A stretch of 64,000 nucleotides of DNA, taken from positions 7,098,677 to 7,162,676 of the forward strand of contig NW_004955472.1 of NCBI RefSeq assembly GCF_000276665.1. Reading direction: 5' to 3'. Origin of the DNA: Chinchilla lanigera (taxonomy: Eukaryota; Chordata; Mammalia; Rodentia; Chinchillidae). The notes beneath the pieces are model-generated. The model made no database searches. It saw nothing but the letters and a program-made list of their open reading frames with translations, and had not been told where the DNA came from. Made by a program: the position numbers and the translations under genes. Shown here in pieces: positions 45,936 to 57,445 of the stretch (positions are counted from its first letter, which is position 1; each line of letters starts with the position of its first letter).

Positions 45936-47130
45936 AGTAACTAATTTGGTGTAATTGGCATTTATAGAACACTCCCAATAGCAGCAGAGTGTACATTTAT
46001 TTTCAAGTCCACATGAAATTTTCAACACATTAGACTATATTCCAGTCCATAAAACAAACTTTAATGTATTTTTTAAGATTGAAATCTTACCAAGAAAGTA
46101 TCTGATTAAAATAGAATTAAGCTAGAAATGAATAGCAGAAAGATGTATGGAAAATCCACAAATGTTTAAATATTAAATAACCTATTTCTAAATAACCCAC
46201 GGTTCAAAAACAAAGAGAAATTAGGAAACATGTTTCTCTGAATGAAAATTAAAATACAACATCAAAATTTGTGGGAGGCAGTTAAAATGGTACTTAAAGG
46301 GAAATTTATAATATTAGATATTTCTATTAGAAAAGAAAGATTATCAATAAATTACCTAAGTTTTCTTCCTAATAGACTAGTAAATTCAACCCTGAGGAAG
46401 TAAACGTGACAAAGAATAATGCAGAAGTCAGTTAAATTATAAAAGTAATACTCAGTAAAACCAAAAGCTGGCTTTGAAAAAAGGCAATTTACTGATTGAT
46501 AAATCTCTAGCCAGATTGACCCAGAAACTAACAGACAGATTGCTGATATCAGGAACAAAAAAATAAATAAATAGGACTAAAGACACCTGCAGGTATTAAA
46601 AAGGTAACAGGATATATCAAAAATAGCTTTATGAACATAAGTTTAACAACTTAGATGAAATACAAAAATTCCTTCAAAAACATATACATACCACAAATCC
46701 CAGTCAAGAATAAAATATTACCTGAAAGTCCCATGTTAAACAAATTAAATTTATATTTTAAAATTCTGTAACACAAAACATTCCATGTGAAAGTGTGTCA
46801 CCGACATAGTATATTGTGCATTTACAAAAGAAATACCAATACTGCGTAAGCCTTCTGAGAAAGTAAGGGAAGAAAGAACTCTTCCCAATCAGTTTGTAAG
46901 ACCAGCAATACATTGATGACATGGTTGTAAAAAACTATAGACCAATAGACCACATGAAAGCAAATGAAAATATTCAAAACATCAAATAAAATCAAGAAAT
47001 GTATAAAAAGAATACTGTATCATGACCAAGATTAGTTTATCTCAGGAAATCAATCCTCCTGTAACACTTGAAAATCAATTTACATAATTTAGTAAAGAAT
47101 AAAATAAAGTAATAGTACTATGCTAATAAC
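45936..47130 (+). mobile_element. ancient L1 ORF2, right part
   Basis: Continues the L1: 'attagactatattccagtcc' (46030), 'taccaagaaagtatctgatt', 'gtacttaaagggaaatttat' (46291-46311), 'aaaagctggctttgaaaaaa' (46464-46484, the equivalent of the KSWFFE segment), 'catgaccaagattagtttat' (47021-47041, equivalent of the HDQVGFI segment). Full of stops and indels. Confidence 0.7.
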
Positions 47131-47736
47131 TTCATAAAAAATTGGTGACCATTGTGAGGCCAAGTTATTCACTGTAGGGATCTTCACTAGCCAATCTGAA
47201 GGAAGTACCAAATGCAATGTCAAATGCATATGGAAGTGTATTGTAAAAGCCCCCCAGCTTCTGAGGATAAATGATTAAATTCTCAGAGGTCTCCTACAGA
47301 GATTCTCTTGTTCTTTCCTCCTTATTGCAGTCACTTCCTGAATTTAAGCCTTCAGCACCTTTGGGAACCCAATTCCCCAAGCTTGCCTAACCTTCACCTT
47401 TAACCTCTCTGTGAAGACACTTCCAATGTAAGAATTTCACTACTCAAGTTCGCTCTAGGGAGCAAAGAAGAAAATTCTTGAGATTGTCCACTTGTGTGAG
47501 TTGCAATGTGACACCGTTGTTCTAGGTCTCATCCACTGAACACCGTTGATGCTTGCTGCCAGTTCCGTGAATGAGCTGCCACATTCTGCCCAGGGCACTT
47601 GGCCGTGTGCCTCAGCCATGCAGACTGCACCGCAGAGGGTAGGACGCGGAGCGCTGACCTTGTTCAGGTGTTACTACTCTCACTTCCATCTTCCTCAGAG
47701 TCTACAATATTCTGTTCTATAGACTAAAGAAATGTT
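47131..47736. other. low-copy non-coding stretch
   Basis: Nothing recognised; 47520-47680 is relatively GC-rich with some CpGs. Confidence 0.4.
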
Positions 47737-47751
47737 TAGTGCAATTGTCTT

Positions 47752-47860
47752 TTGTTTTTTGTTTTTTTTTTTTTTGGTTTTTCTCCGGTACCGGGAACTG
47801 AACTCATGACCTTGCGCTTGCCAGGCAGGCGCTTTGCCACTGAGCTAAATCCCCAGCTCC
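47752..47860 (-). repeat. tRNA-derived SINE with 15-bp target-site duplication
   Basis: Leading T tract, 'ctccggtaccgggaactgaa', 'cttgccaggcaggcgctttg', 'ccactgagctaaatccccag'. Perfect direct repeats tagtgcaattgtctt lie at 47737-47751 and 47861-47875. Confidence 0.95.
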
Positions 47861-47934
47861 TAGTGCAATTGTCTTACATGTTTTATATGTTCTTTGCCTT
47901 ATTAGGCTGATTTTTAATCTATATATATGATAAT

Positions 47935-48115
47935 TAATTTTATAAGGTCTTATAAGATAAATGAAGGTGATGCTGGAGAGATAAAAGGGTGTGGAAGGAA
48001 GGGGAAAAATAATGGAAATGTGTTGTGTACACGTACCAATTCTCTACAGCGAATGTGATCATTATGTACTGCAAACGTATACAAATAAAAGTCAAAAGAA
48101 AAAAGAAAAAAAATT
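47935..48115 (+). mobile_element. L1 3' UTR end, type I
   Basis: 'gtgtggaaggaaggggaaaa', 'gtgttgtgtacacgtaccaa', 'gtacaaataaaag'-type ending and A-rich tail match the antisense copy near 40.4 kb. Only the last about 180 bp are present. Confidence 0.65.
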
Positions 48116-48592
48116 CAGAAATTTTATTTTCAAAGTAGTCTGCCTTGAATCAGACTTTCAAAGAAAAATTTTAGGACATCATGTTCTTATGACTCTTCAT
48201 TAATAAATATTCCAAAATTCTTTAGGAAAAAAGAATCCATACTGCATGTAAACCATTCACCAGTGTATAGTCAGTAAACTCAGTATGGAAGCACAGCATA
48301 CGCATGTTGGCACCTCAAATTTCTAGAAAAATTGCTTCCTCTTGAAATTTGGCTGTACAAAGCTTTGAGATGATGTGAAAATTTTATCAAATTATAATCA
48401 TCTCTTCCAACATATAGGTACGCTTCCTTCTATTTCTATTCACATGAAAGCTTTTATTCATACGCTGAGCTTTCTTCAAGGAACTTTGCCAACATCACAG
48501 TTCCCTACGCTTGGTCTTCCTACCCACTACAGGCACACCATGAGGTTCTTTCATAAAACACTCTTTGTTATAGTTACATGTCAATGTCTGTA

Positions 48593-48628
48593 TTCCTGAC
48601 TGACAGCAAATTCCTGACTGACAGCAAA
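48593..48628. repeat. 18-bp perfect tandem duplication
   Basis: Unit ttcctgactgacagcaaa, two identical copies (48593-48610, 48611-48628). Confidence 0.95.
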
Positions 48629-48740
48629 TGAGCACAGCAACTATATCTGCTTTGTTTACTTCTATATTTTACTATCTAGCACAGTGTCTGCTACAAAAGA
48701 TAGACCAACAAATACACTTGAATGAATGAAAACTAAATGT
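48629..48740 (+). repeat. L2 3' end fragment
   Basis: 'gagcacagcaactatatctg', 'actatctagcacagtgtctg', 'caaatacacttgaatgaatg' matches the extreme L2 tail. Confidence 0.65.
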
Positions 48741-49781
48741 ACTATTGTCACTGAGGAAAATCTGCCCCCAAATTATATTTATAAGGAAATAAAAACATCC
48801 AACAAGATAGATATTGTTCACTACCTTGAGGGAACAGAAAATTTTTAGAAATATTTCTAGGAGACATTTTTAACACAAAATTCATGATATCACATGTAAT
48901 TTGATACTACTTTTTGAAAAGTATAAATGTACACAGATATACACAATGGTATTTTAGAAAGACTTCTTCATTTTCTACCTTAGACTTTTTATAGATAAAA
49001 CTTTAAACAAGTCATAAGTCAGAAAATATAGAAAGCTAAAAAAAACTTCACTATTCTGTTTTAGGTCTGTTAAATGCTAGGAAGGTAAAATTTCCAGTAT
49101 CACAGATGATATATTAGGGAATAGACTAAAATATCAAATTTTGCCACCATAAGACATGTATTGGTCCTTTAAAATTTTTTATTAAAGAATAATATATGTA
49201 TAGTGACAGGTACAAATCAAAATGCTGTAGCTTAATAAATTTTGAGAGAGAAATTATCCTTCTTTCTTGTGCTGTTAAGCTCTTCAAACATTCTTCTGTC
49301 TCATTCCCTTCCGTCTCCTCTCGGGATTTCTGTCATACGTGTAAGACTTTTCCAGTAGATCAACATCTGTCCACTCATTCTCTTCCTCACTTTCAGTCTG
49401 GTTTCTGTTGATCTGTCTTCAGTAAAACCATTTTCTTTTGTGTATAACCTTTTGTTTAAAACACACATTGTTGACTTTTAAATTTTAGTTGTATGTCTCC
49501 ATTCTAAAATGACTATTTGATTCTTTTTTATATACTCTAATTTCATAGGATCCTTCATTTCTTCATCAATTTTGTCATTTTTTCCTCTATCCACATATAT
49601 TTATTTAAGGTCTTTTTTCCTATTAATATCTGAGTCACATGTGAATCTCTAATTTTTGAAGAGTATGCACATGTGTGTGTGTATATACATGTCTTAATCT
49701 TGGCTTTTAGGCTACGGCCCTTATCTCTTCATACCTAGTGATGTTTCAATGTCAGATATTATTTGGAAAATAAAAAGTCCC
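48741..49781. other. AT-rich stretch, possibly an ancient repeat
   Basis: 49440-49690 ('atttgattcttttttatata', 'cttcatcaattttgtcattt', 'taatatctgagtcacatgtg') looks like a very old repeat of uncertain class. The rest has no assignment. Confidence 0.3.
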
Positions 49782-49837
49782 TGTATTAGCTTTCCCATCA
49801 CTGGGATGGAAGAGAAGTTTAATTTGGTTCACAGTTT
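49782..49837 (-). mobile_element. MaLR LTR end fragment
   Basis: 'ctgtattagctttcccatca', 'ctgggatggaagagaagttt', 'aatttggttcacagttt' is the antisense of a MaLR LTR 3' part. It ends where the next LTR begins. Confidence 0.55.
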
Positions 49838-50387
49838 TGTCACCAGGCAGAGCCCAAGGAGGTTCCCCAATCTGAGATAAGGAACCTAAGCCACCCTACC
49901 TGTACAGGAGTTTTACAGGTTTGCTCAGTCCAGCTGCAGAAAAAGAATTTTTCAAGAGGAGTAAGGGGGATGGGAAGGATTTTATTAAGCAGAAGTTCAA
50001 AAGGATGCACTCACAGAAGAGAGAACAGGCTCTCAAGAGAGAGATCTTTATTTCCTGGGACTGGGATCACTTATGCTCCTCTTAAGGAGGAGGAAACCCC
50101 AGGGGAAAGAGGCTTGTCCCCGAGGAAGGTACCAGCCCATCTCACTGCTATGGACTATTTTTTCAAGATAGGTAATTTAAAAATTCTCTGGGTTCTGTCA
50201 GTCTGTTCTGTTATATTAGGATCAGATTCTCATTCTTTACTTTCTCAAGTAAATCAATTTATAGAATTATAGTATTCCTGAGGAATCTGGGCTATTATGG
50301 GAGTGGGAGGAAAGGAGCCTAAATTTAACCAAGGAAACGCTGATATGGATCACCTTAGGTAATGTCACCTGAGGCCCAGAAATTGCA
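49838..50387 (-). mobile_element. LTR (class unassigned) with AATAAA
   Basis: The minus strand carries 'ctgcttaataaaatccttcc' (AATAAA at plus 49981-49986) and a second AATAAA (in 'aggaaataaagatctctc'). The 3' end ...cctggtgaca at 49838 abuts a MaLR fragment cleanly. The 5' limit near 50387 is a guess from a TG start. No internal retroviral sequence is attached, so it is probably a solo LTR. Confidence 0.5.
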
Positions 50388-50410
50388 GTCTTGATAAAAG
50401 TACAATTTTG

Positions 50411-50526
50411 CCTGGCATGGTTGCATACACCTGTAATCCCAGCACTCAGGAGGCTGAGGCAGGAGGATGCCTGTGAGTTCAAGGTCAGTCTGAATCACAT
50501 ACAGAGACCGTGTCAAAGCAAAACAA
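50411..50526 (+). repeat. B1 SINE
   Basis: 'gcctggcatggttgcataca', 'cctgtaatcccagcactcag', 'gaggctgaggcaggaggatg', 'gagttcaaggtcagtctgaa' and an A-rich end. Possible imperfect target duplication: gtacaatttt before and gttcaatttt after. Confidence 0.92.
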
Positions 50527-51784
50527 ATGTTCAATTTTTATTTATGATTTTGCTTGTCTCCTTTCTATCTGTATTTCTTCTATCCTACCTCAGTTACAGG
50601 TGATTCAGCCCATGGTCAGCTGGCTCCAAGGCATCACCCCAGAAGTGTCTGGCAGAGTGAAGCTGCTTAGTTGATGGTAGCTGGGAAGCAGAACAGGGGA
50701 AGTGGCGGAGAGGAAGGAGAAAAGACCGGACACAGGACTCAAGGTCATGCTTCCAGGACCCGCCCAGACACAATCAGAAGCGTTCTCCACCAGTCCGCTG
50801 GGCAGTCGCCAAGCCATTCAAGTTCACACAAACAAGCTTAACAACCACATTTTCCAAATCTTATCACCCCGGGAAGATGCTCATTCTCTCCTCTTCTAGA
50901 GACCGGGCTAAGTCGGACAGAACCAGGCAGCAGTGCTGGTACGGATCCACTTCCCTCTTGTTGACCTCTGTCTCTATAGTGTGATTCTGCAGGATTTCAG
51001 ACTTCAAGACTGACGAGGTCAGCAAGGATCTCTCACTGAATCTGTGATCTTCCCATGTCAATGCTTTGAAGCTACTGAAGAACTTTGCTTTGTTTTTCAG
51101 ATGCTGCTTGGTTTCCAGGTCTGCCATCCTTGTAACTTCAAAACTTCTTAAGAATAAATAAATGTGCCTTTATAAGGCTCACTTCTGCACACATCCCTTC
51201 CTCCTAGGATCTTGCCTACAGAGAGCCCAGTAGTATCTCTCCAGCCCTACAGGACTTCCCTAGTCTGTTAGTCACTTAGTCACTTTATCCCTCAACACTC
51301 AACTCTGTTTGGGAAAGCCATAGGCTCTCAGCCTCTGGTCTGCCCACCGGAAATGCTCCAGGACAAATGCTGCTGCAGAGGAAGGTCAGCTGATGGCTAT
51401 TCTGTGGCTCCCTACCCCACAGTCTTGGTCCTTCCAACGTCTTTGAGGAAGTTGCTTCAATTATCTTTTTTTATCATCATCAGTGATAGTAATGATTTGC
51501 AACAAGCTACCCTATGAAAAGCAGAAAGAGAAATCTCTTCCCACCATATATGTAACTTGCTACAAAGACAAAACAAGATTTTTAAAATTTGAAACAATTA
51601 GTAAATGATGTATAACTTAATGGAAGACAAGAGAAAAATAGACATTTATTATTAATTTCTTAAACTGAACAATAAAGCACTGTAAATTTTTAAAAGCTAG
51701 AAGGAAGGAGTTTGGATTATTTCAGCATAAAGAAATGATAAATGTTTCAGGAGACAGATATATTTAACCTAATTTAAATATTAA
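50527..51784. other. low-copy non-coding stretch
   Basis: Frames at 50605-50817 and 50864-51127 (minus) are GC-influenced and contain no recognised domain. Confidence 0.4.
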
Positions 51785-52665
51785 ATATATAAAAGAACAT
51801 CATATATGTGCACCCATGTTTATAACTACACAATTTGTCATAGTTAAATCTTAGAAACAACTCAAATGCCCATCAACTGAGGAATGCATAAAAAAGATGT
51901 GGTATTTTTATGCAGTGGAGTATTGCTCAGCTATGAAAAAAGATAAACTCAAGGCTTTTGTAGGTAAATGGATGCAAATAGAAACCACACTCATAAGTGA
52001 AATAAATTGGACCCACATGTGTAGACATCATGTTGTCTCCCTAGCATAAAAACATGAAAGAGTAAGTGGAACCCAAAATGTACAACAGATGTTGGGAAAG
52101 GGAAAGAAATAGCTCAAAAGAGGAAATAACTGGGATGAGAGAAAGGAGAAAGGAAAGAAAGAAGAAAAGGAAAATATACATGTACACAGAAGGAAGCTGA
52201 GATAACTGTACTGCTGATGTCTAATGGTTTATTGAAAGGAACAGTTAATGCTTTATTTTTTTCTGCCCAACTTTGCATGCTGATATCTGGTAATCTGAAC
52301 AACTAATTGGAAGACAACAACAAGCAACATAACAACCACTGTTGAATTCCTACCATCTTGTTTGGTGAAACTCTGTATTGTTTATAATTTTTTGTTTTTA
52401 TTTTTTATTCTCTTTAATGTCTGATTAATCTTGCATTCTTACATCTGGTAATCTGACCAGCTTCAGTGAAGATAAAAGTATGTAATATAACAACCACTGT
52501 TATTCCCTATCATTTTGTTCTGAAAAGCTGTATCATTCTTATTGTTTTTGCTTTGTTTTGTTTTTGTCTGTGTTGGTGGCATTTTACTATTGTTCTTTTT
52601 TTAATTCTCTTTAAAATAAATTTAAAAAAATAAAAAAATAAAAACAGTACAATTTTGAGCCCTAA
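51785..52665 (+). mobile_element. L1 3' end, type II, with two 3' UTR modules
   Basis: ORF2 C-terminal part with 'ctcaaatgcccatcaactga', 'gtggagtattgctcagctat' and 'taagtgaaataaattggacc', then a purine-rich bridge (52130-52180), module 1 (about 52195-52410) and module 2 (about 52415-52625), with an A-rich tail. In-frame stops are present. Compared with the 32.3-33.6 kb copy it has one module fewer. Confidence 0.8.
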
Positions 52666-52705
52666 CCCTCACAAAAGAAACAAAATAATATCATGTCGGG
52701 GGGAA

Positions 52706-53286
52706 TGTTATAACTCCCAACCTGCTAAATGTCAAGCATGCCAAGTTCATGTTCCCCAAAATCGAAGAATGAATTCGAAGGAACAACAGAGGTTAAGAGT
52801 GGGAAATATGTACTGAGGGAAAGATAGATTCCACCTAAGAGAGACAGGAGGGGACCCAGCAAGTAGGTTACCCCCAAGCCCACTTCTCAAAGGAAGTTTT
52901 ATAGAGCGAAATCACGAGGTAGGTACAAAATCACAAGGTGAGTATAAGGTAGAAAAAACTATAGGCAACCTACGTGGTTACAAGTACAGCTGCATAGGTA
53001 ATACTGATCCAGTGGGGAAACAAGTCACGTAGCAAGTGTACATGGAAAGGACCTTTCTGGGCAGGGATGGGGCAAAGGGATCTTGGTCCCCCACCCACAT
53101 GTCTGAGGCCTTTTCTTTGTCCCTCTGGGAGGCATATAGGTGTAGTTATTCCATCTTTGTCTCGAGGCCTAGCTTTCAGTGAATGAGCCTCCACCGAGAG
53201 TATAATGTGTTTTATCTTCTGCGCTGGCTTCCTCAAGGGCCCACTGATTACCTATAATATTTCTACCTAACTTAGCTGTCTATCAT
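52706..53286 (-). mobile_element. LTR (class unassigned) with TATA box
   Basis: Minus strand: a TATA box 'gctctataaaactt' (plus about 52896-52909), then 'gggtcccctcctgtctctct' downstream, and a 3' end '...gggagttataaca' at 52706. The left limit near 53286 is a guess based on a TG start. I see no internal retroviral sequence. Confidence 0.5.
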
Positions 53287-53523
53287 GAGAAAAAAGAAAT
53301 GAACACAGGTAAAAAAGAAATAAAGAAAATTATAATTTTAAAATTGTACTTTAAGCCTGAAAATTAGGCCATGAGCCCATGCTTTTCATCTATAAATTCC
53401 CCTTCCTGCCAGGAATCCCATCCTAAAGAAACCAGCACCTATTGAGAGTGCACACTCAAACAGGTTTCATTCTAAGACAGCCTGTGAAGGGGTAACCTGA
53501 GGAACAGAAGAATACACAGTCTA

Positions 53524-53596
53524 GGGGCTGGGGATATAGCTCAGTGGCACAGCAGCAAGGTCGTGAGTTCGATTCCCGGTACCAGAAAAGAAAAAA
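53524..53596 (+). repeat. tRNA-derived SINE with a 16-nt internal deletion and 16-bp target-site duplication
   Basis: 'ggctggggatatagctcagt', 'ggcacagcagcaaggtcgtg', 'agttcgattcccggtacc'. Relative to the other copies the segment between 'cagca' and 'gcaaggt' (cctgcctggcaagc type) is missing. Direct repeats aagaatacacagtcta lie at 53508-53523 and 53597-53612. Confidence 0.93.
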
Positions 53597-53612
53597 AAGA
53601 ATACACAGTCTA

Positions 53613-55268
53613 CGTCAGCCATCTTGAAGACAACCCTAAGACCACATAAATATACCAGTTCCAGATCATAATGAGCCTAGTATTCTTCTCTGAATGTGTG
53701 GTTCTTTCTGCCTAATAAGCCTTTTTTATACCTCTCACATGTGTCTTAAAGATGAATTGAAGTCCACATCTCCTTCTCCAGCCCTATCCAATGACATACT
53801 CCATAAATATGTATCATTTTGTTTTCTGTATCCTTTAAAAATAAATTTTAAACTTAAGGAAACACAGTATTAAATGTAAAAGATGTGAAAATGTTACAGT
53901 ATTAAATGTAAAAGATGTAAAAAAAGTTTATATATTTTGATTATTAATGTTTTAAAAGCATGTTTGGTATATTTGATGAAATTATCTGCAGTTATAACAG
54001 TTACTCAGAACCCCCAGGCCTGGTGTAGCTCTTTTTCCTTCCTATTGTGTTGGTCCTTGGTATTGAAAAGTGTGAATTTTCTCAATTTTCTGCCTTTGGA
54101 ATAATTCCAGTAGAGTCTTTTATATTTGCTTTTTTTCTTGGTTCCTTTAGTTCTCTTTAATTCTGTGACACTTTATTCATTGATTTCATTATATCAATAA
54201 TTTAGTTAGAATTTGAATGGTTTCCACTAAAATTGCATCAATGTCCTTGTTTCATTTTCAAAGTAAAAGAACAATTGATTATTAGAGCAATAAAATAATG
54301 AAATACCACATGTACTATTATGAGTTTATAAAAATAATTCGGTATTTCTTCAGGTACTTATTACATTAGTAGGTACTTATTTTGAAGCACATGCTATTAT
54401 TCTGTTTATATGGCTTACACTCTGCAATAAACATAAGTGTGGTCTATTTAAATTCTCCAGTGGAAATCTAAAGTAAAAATTGGGCTTGAATAGAACTGTA
54501 TAAATAGTATTGTTTCTTCATCTTTAGCATTGCCTTTCAGATAAAAAAATCTTAACATTTTTTGCTTGTGATCATTTGCAAAACAATAGTAGTTTAAATA
54601 TTAAGAACTGACATATAATAGTGGTTAATAATTAACCCCAAATCATTCTGCATTCTTCAGAATATAATTAGATTGATATGCTGAAAAGATTATGTACTCT
54701 GTTCACATAGAAGCTAATTATTTTTTTCTTTATTGCCCATTTAGTATACATAAGCTTAAAAAGACATATCTGGAAAATTCATCAAGGAAATAAAATAACT
54801 TTCTTAGTTTTGTGACTAAGAAAGTAGGAACTGAAGTAGAATTACCAGTGCAAAGTGATTTTTACCAATTAGGACCTTTTCCAAGTAATCTTTCACCCTA
54901 GTTTTTATCTACTCACAGCTTTGGAAAAACAGACAAAAAATCCTTTCTGGAAAGGCTATAGGAAGACTGACAGCCTTAAGTGCCTGGTGCTTATCCTGAA
55001 GTGGAAGTTTAGTTAGAGGACAACATTGTTCTTGAATCATTCAAGCAAAGAACTTTCAGATTAGAAGAGACCTTACAAGGTGTCTGCTCTGATCCTGCAT
55101 CAGGTGCTGAAATACTCTCCTCTGCTGGCTCTACAGGTTTGCCTACTATTATTAAGAACTTCCAATGAGAGGAATTTTAGGTATCACAAAGCAGTTTAGG
55201 AGATCGTTAGACCATGAACTGAAATCTCCCAAGAGCTTTGACTCGCCTGCCCTCATTAAAGCAAATCC
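53613..55268. other. AT-rich low-copy stretch
   Basis: No repeat family recognised. An imperfect local duplication 'cagtattaaatgtaaaagat' occurs at 53865-53884 and again at 53897-53916. Confidence 0.4.
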
Positions 55269-55362
55269 AGGGGCGGGAGATACAGCTCAGCAGCATGGCG
55301 CCCGCTTGGTAAGCACAAGGTCCCAAGTTCTACTCCAGGTTCCAAACAAAAATAAAATAAAA
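55269..55362 (+). repeat. tRNA-derived SINE, diverged copy
   Basis: 'ggggcgggagatacagctca', 'gcagcatggcgcccgcttgg', 'taagcacaaggtcccaagtt' and 'ctactccaggttcc', then an A-rich (aaaat)n tail. It is the most diverged of the 'ggcacag' copies. No clear duplication. Confidence 0.8.
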
Positions 55363-56519
55363 TAGAACAATTCCAAAAATTAAAAAACCAATTCCCACAT
55401 GTACTCTTTGAGAAGTTTGGAGAACTCCATTATTACTGCACCTGGGCTTTCTCTTCTCCAACTATGCCTTATGTGACATAGTTTTTATAGACAACTGAGT
55501 TAGATAAAAATTAAGACAGTCAGAGAGGGCCTGGGCCCTCTAGGGAGTCAGTGTCAAAGATAAAGACACATTAGACTGTGGCTGGAGGCAAATCTGAAGA
55601 GAGCCAGGCCTCACAATGGAGACACAAAAGCCAGACCTGCAAGCCTCCCTAGACATAAACAGCAATTTGAGATTATTCTACGATTAGCACCACGGGTGCA
55701 GTGAGCCTAGACAGGCATCATCCGGCGGGTGACCAGAACATCTGAACCCACGCTCCCATCCCTTCCCAGGAGTGCCTTTGTTCCTTCCATATACCTGGCT
55801 ATATCACTCACTTCCCTATTGGATCAACACTCACTAAGCAACTCGACCCACGTTGTACCCATGTTGTGATCTTGCTGCATATATTACCCTTGTCAAAGTG
55901 CTCAGAGTTCAGAAATAACACCCAAAAGTCATTTGTTTCCTAGCTAATTATTTAATTAAATGGAAGAGAGATAGCACATGTCCTCAGAAAGTTCACAGTC
56001 AAATGAATTTCAGTTCTGAAAAGTCTTAATATTTTTACACTTAAAAGATTATGGATTGTTACCCAAGGGTCTACAAGATATTAAAGTTAAGTCATTAGAT
56101 TTACATTTACATTTTATGACTTTAAAATACTTCTGCAGCATGGCTCAGGAAAACAAGTGCTTAGACTAATTTAGTCTGTAGTAACCGTCTACTGACTTGT
56201 ACTCACCAATAGTATAGCTTTAAAAAAACTGAAATAATGCTTATGACACCATCTATGGAATACATTATCCAGCACATGTCAGAAGTTCCATCTCAAGAGA
56301 ACAATATTTCTATATTTGGTGGCTGTGTTTGGTATGAGTAAGCTCCCGAAATTTCCCACTAATTCAGAATTTACTACAAATCAACTACTCATTTTAAATT
56401 TTAAATTATAATTTTTTAATTATAATATATTCCATGCAAGCATAAGAATAATGCTAAGGAGAGAATCTTCTTTTCTTCATAAATGACCCCAAGCCTTCAC
56501 ACTGACCTACATCTACAGC
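55363..56519. other. low-copy stretch, possible unrecognised LTR
   Basis: 55500-55930 has a promoter-LTR-like texture ('gagggcctgggccctctagg', 'gtacccatgttgtgatcttg') but no clear TATA or AATAAA pair. The remaining AT-rich part shows nothing. Confidence 0.3.
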
Positions 56520-56612
56520 TCTTTGTAGTTTTTGTTCAGAGAAAGGGCCTCACTAAGTTACCCTCACATTGGCCTCAAACTTGTGCTCCATGGAGTGCCC
56601 CACCTTGCCCAG
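56520..56612 (-). repeat. B1 SINE fragment, antisense
   Basis: 'cagagaaagggcctcactaa', 'gttaccctcacattggcctc', 'aaacttgtgctcc' and 'ccaccttgcccagtgg' retain B1 order but are strongly diverged. Confidence 0.6.
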
Positions 56613-57416
56613 TGGGTAACGATGTCTAAAGGAATGCTTCACCTCCTTACTTGCACTCCCGCTAGCAGAGGTAGTCCTGGTCTTACTTTAATGTTTACAT
56701 AAGCGTACATAACGTGGCAGAAATATTCCACATCGTAACCAAAATACACCCACTGAGACAACAAAAGTAAGGCTGGGAACAAAATCCGACATCCTGAAGT
56801 CTTCATCCATCAATCGATGTTTCTTTCCTACCCCAGCATTTTCTTTTTTGCTTGTTTCAAGTAAGACTTCAAATTAGTATGGATTGTTTCATATTTGGGT
56901 AAAATATGTAAATAGCTGACATTTTATCTTTGGGGTTACTTGGAGTTTGAAAGTACAATTTTGTCAACTATCATGTTGTGTTAAATAACTCCCTGAGAAG
57001 CAGTGTGCCGAGCAGTTAATATATGGAATTTAACTTGTTTGCTTCTTCTGAGTTCTGCCATTGAGCTTTCTGTGGGAAAGCTCTCTCTAAAAACACACTT
57101 TATTGGCTCTAATTAAGAATGCATCCAGTAGTGTTCTCCCAGGCTTTGGATGCCTGCTGGCTTAATTTTTAAGCTTCTCCATTCTCGGTGAAAGTGCTGA
57201 ATTGAATTTAAAAGTCTATTCCTACAGAATTACCCCTTAGCGTGCACACCACTCACATTTCTGCAGAAAACATTGAAATACTGTTTACTACACATAGCAG
57301 ACATTGTTTTTTAAAAGTGAATGGAAAATAAGTCTATAGTTTAGCAATAATCTTAAAATGAAAGGTTGTTTTAAGCATGTTTCTTCTTGGGTTTTTGGGG
57401 GGGGTGGTATATGGGT
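56613..57416. other. low-copy stretch, possible conserved non-coding sequence
   Basis: 56880-57240 has no mobile-element features and contains 'ggctctaattaagaatgcat', a homeodomain/POU-like core. Conservation cannot be judged from one sequence. Confidence 0.3.
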
Positions 57417-57445
57417 TTTTGTTGTTGTTGTTGTTGTTGTTTTTT
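57417..57445. repeat. (GTT)n microsatellite
   Basis: About seven TTG/GTT units followed by T-rich sequence. Confidence 0.9.

Noticed and set aside
45570..45996. Overlapping open frames of 90-136 codons on both strands
   Set aside because: They lie within a MaLR LTR whose GC-rich sequence has few stops.
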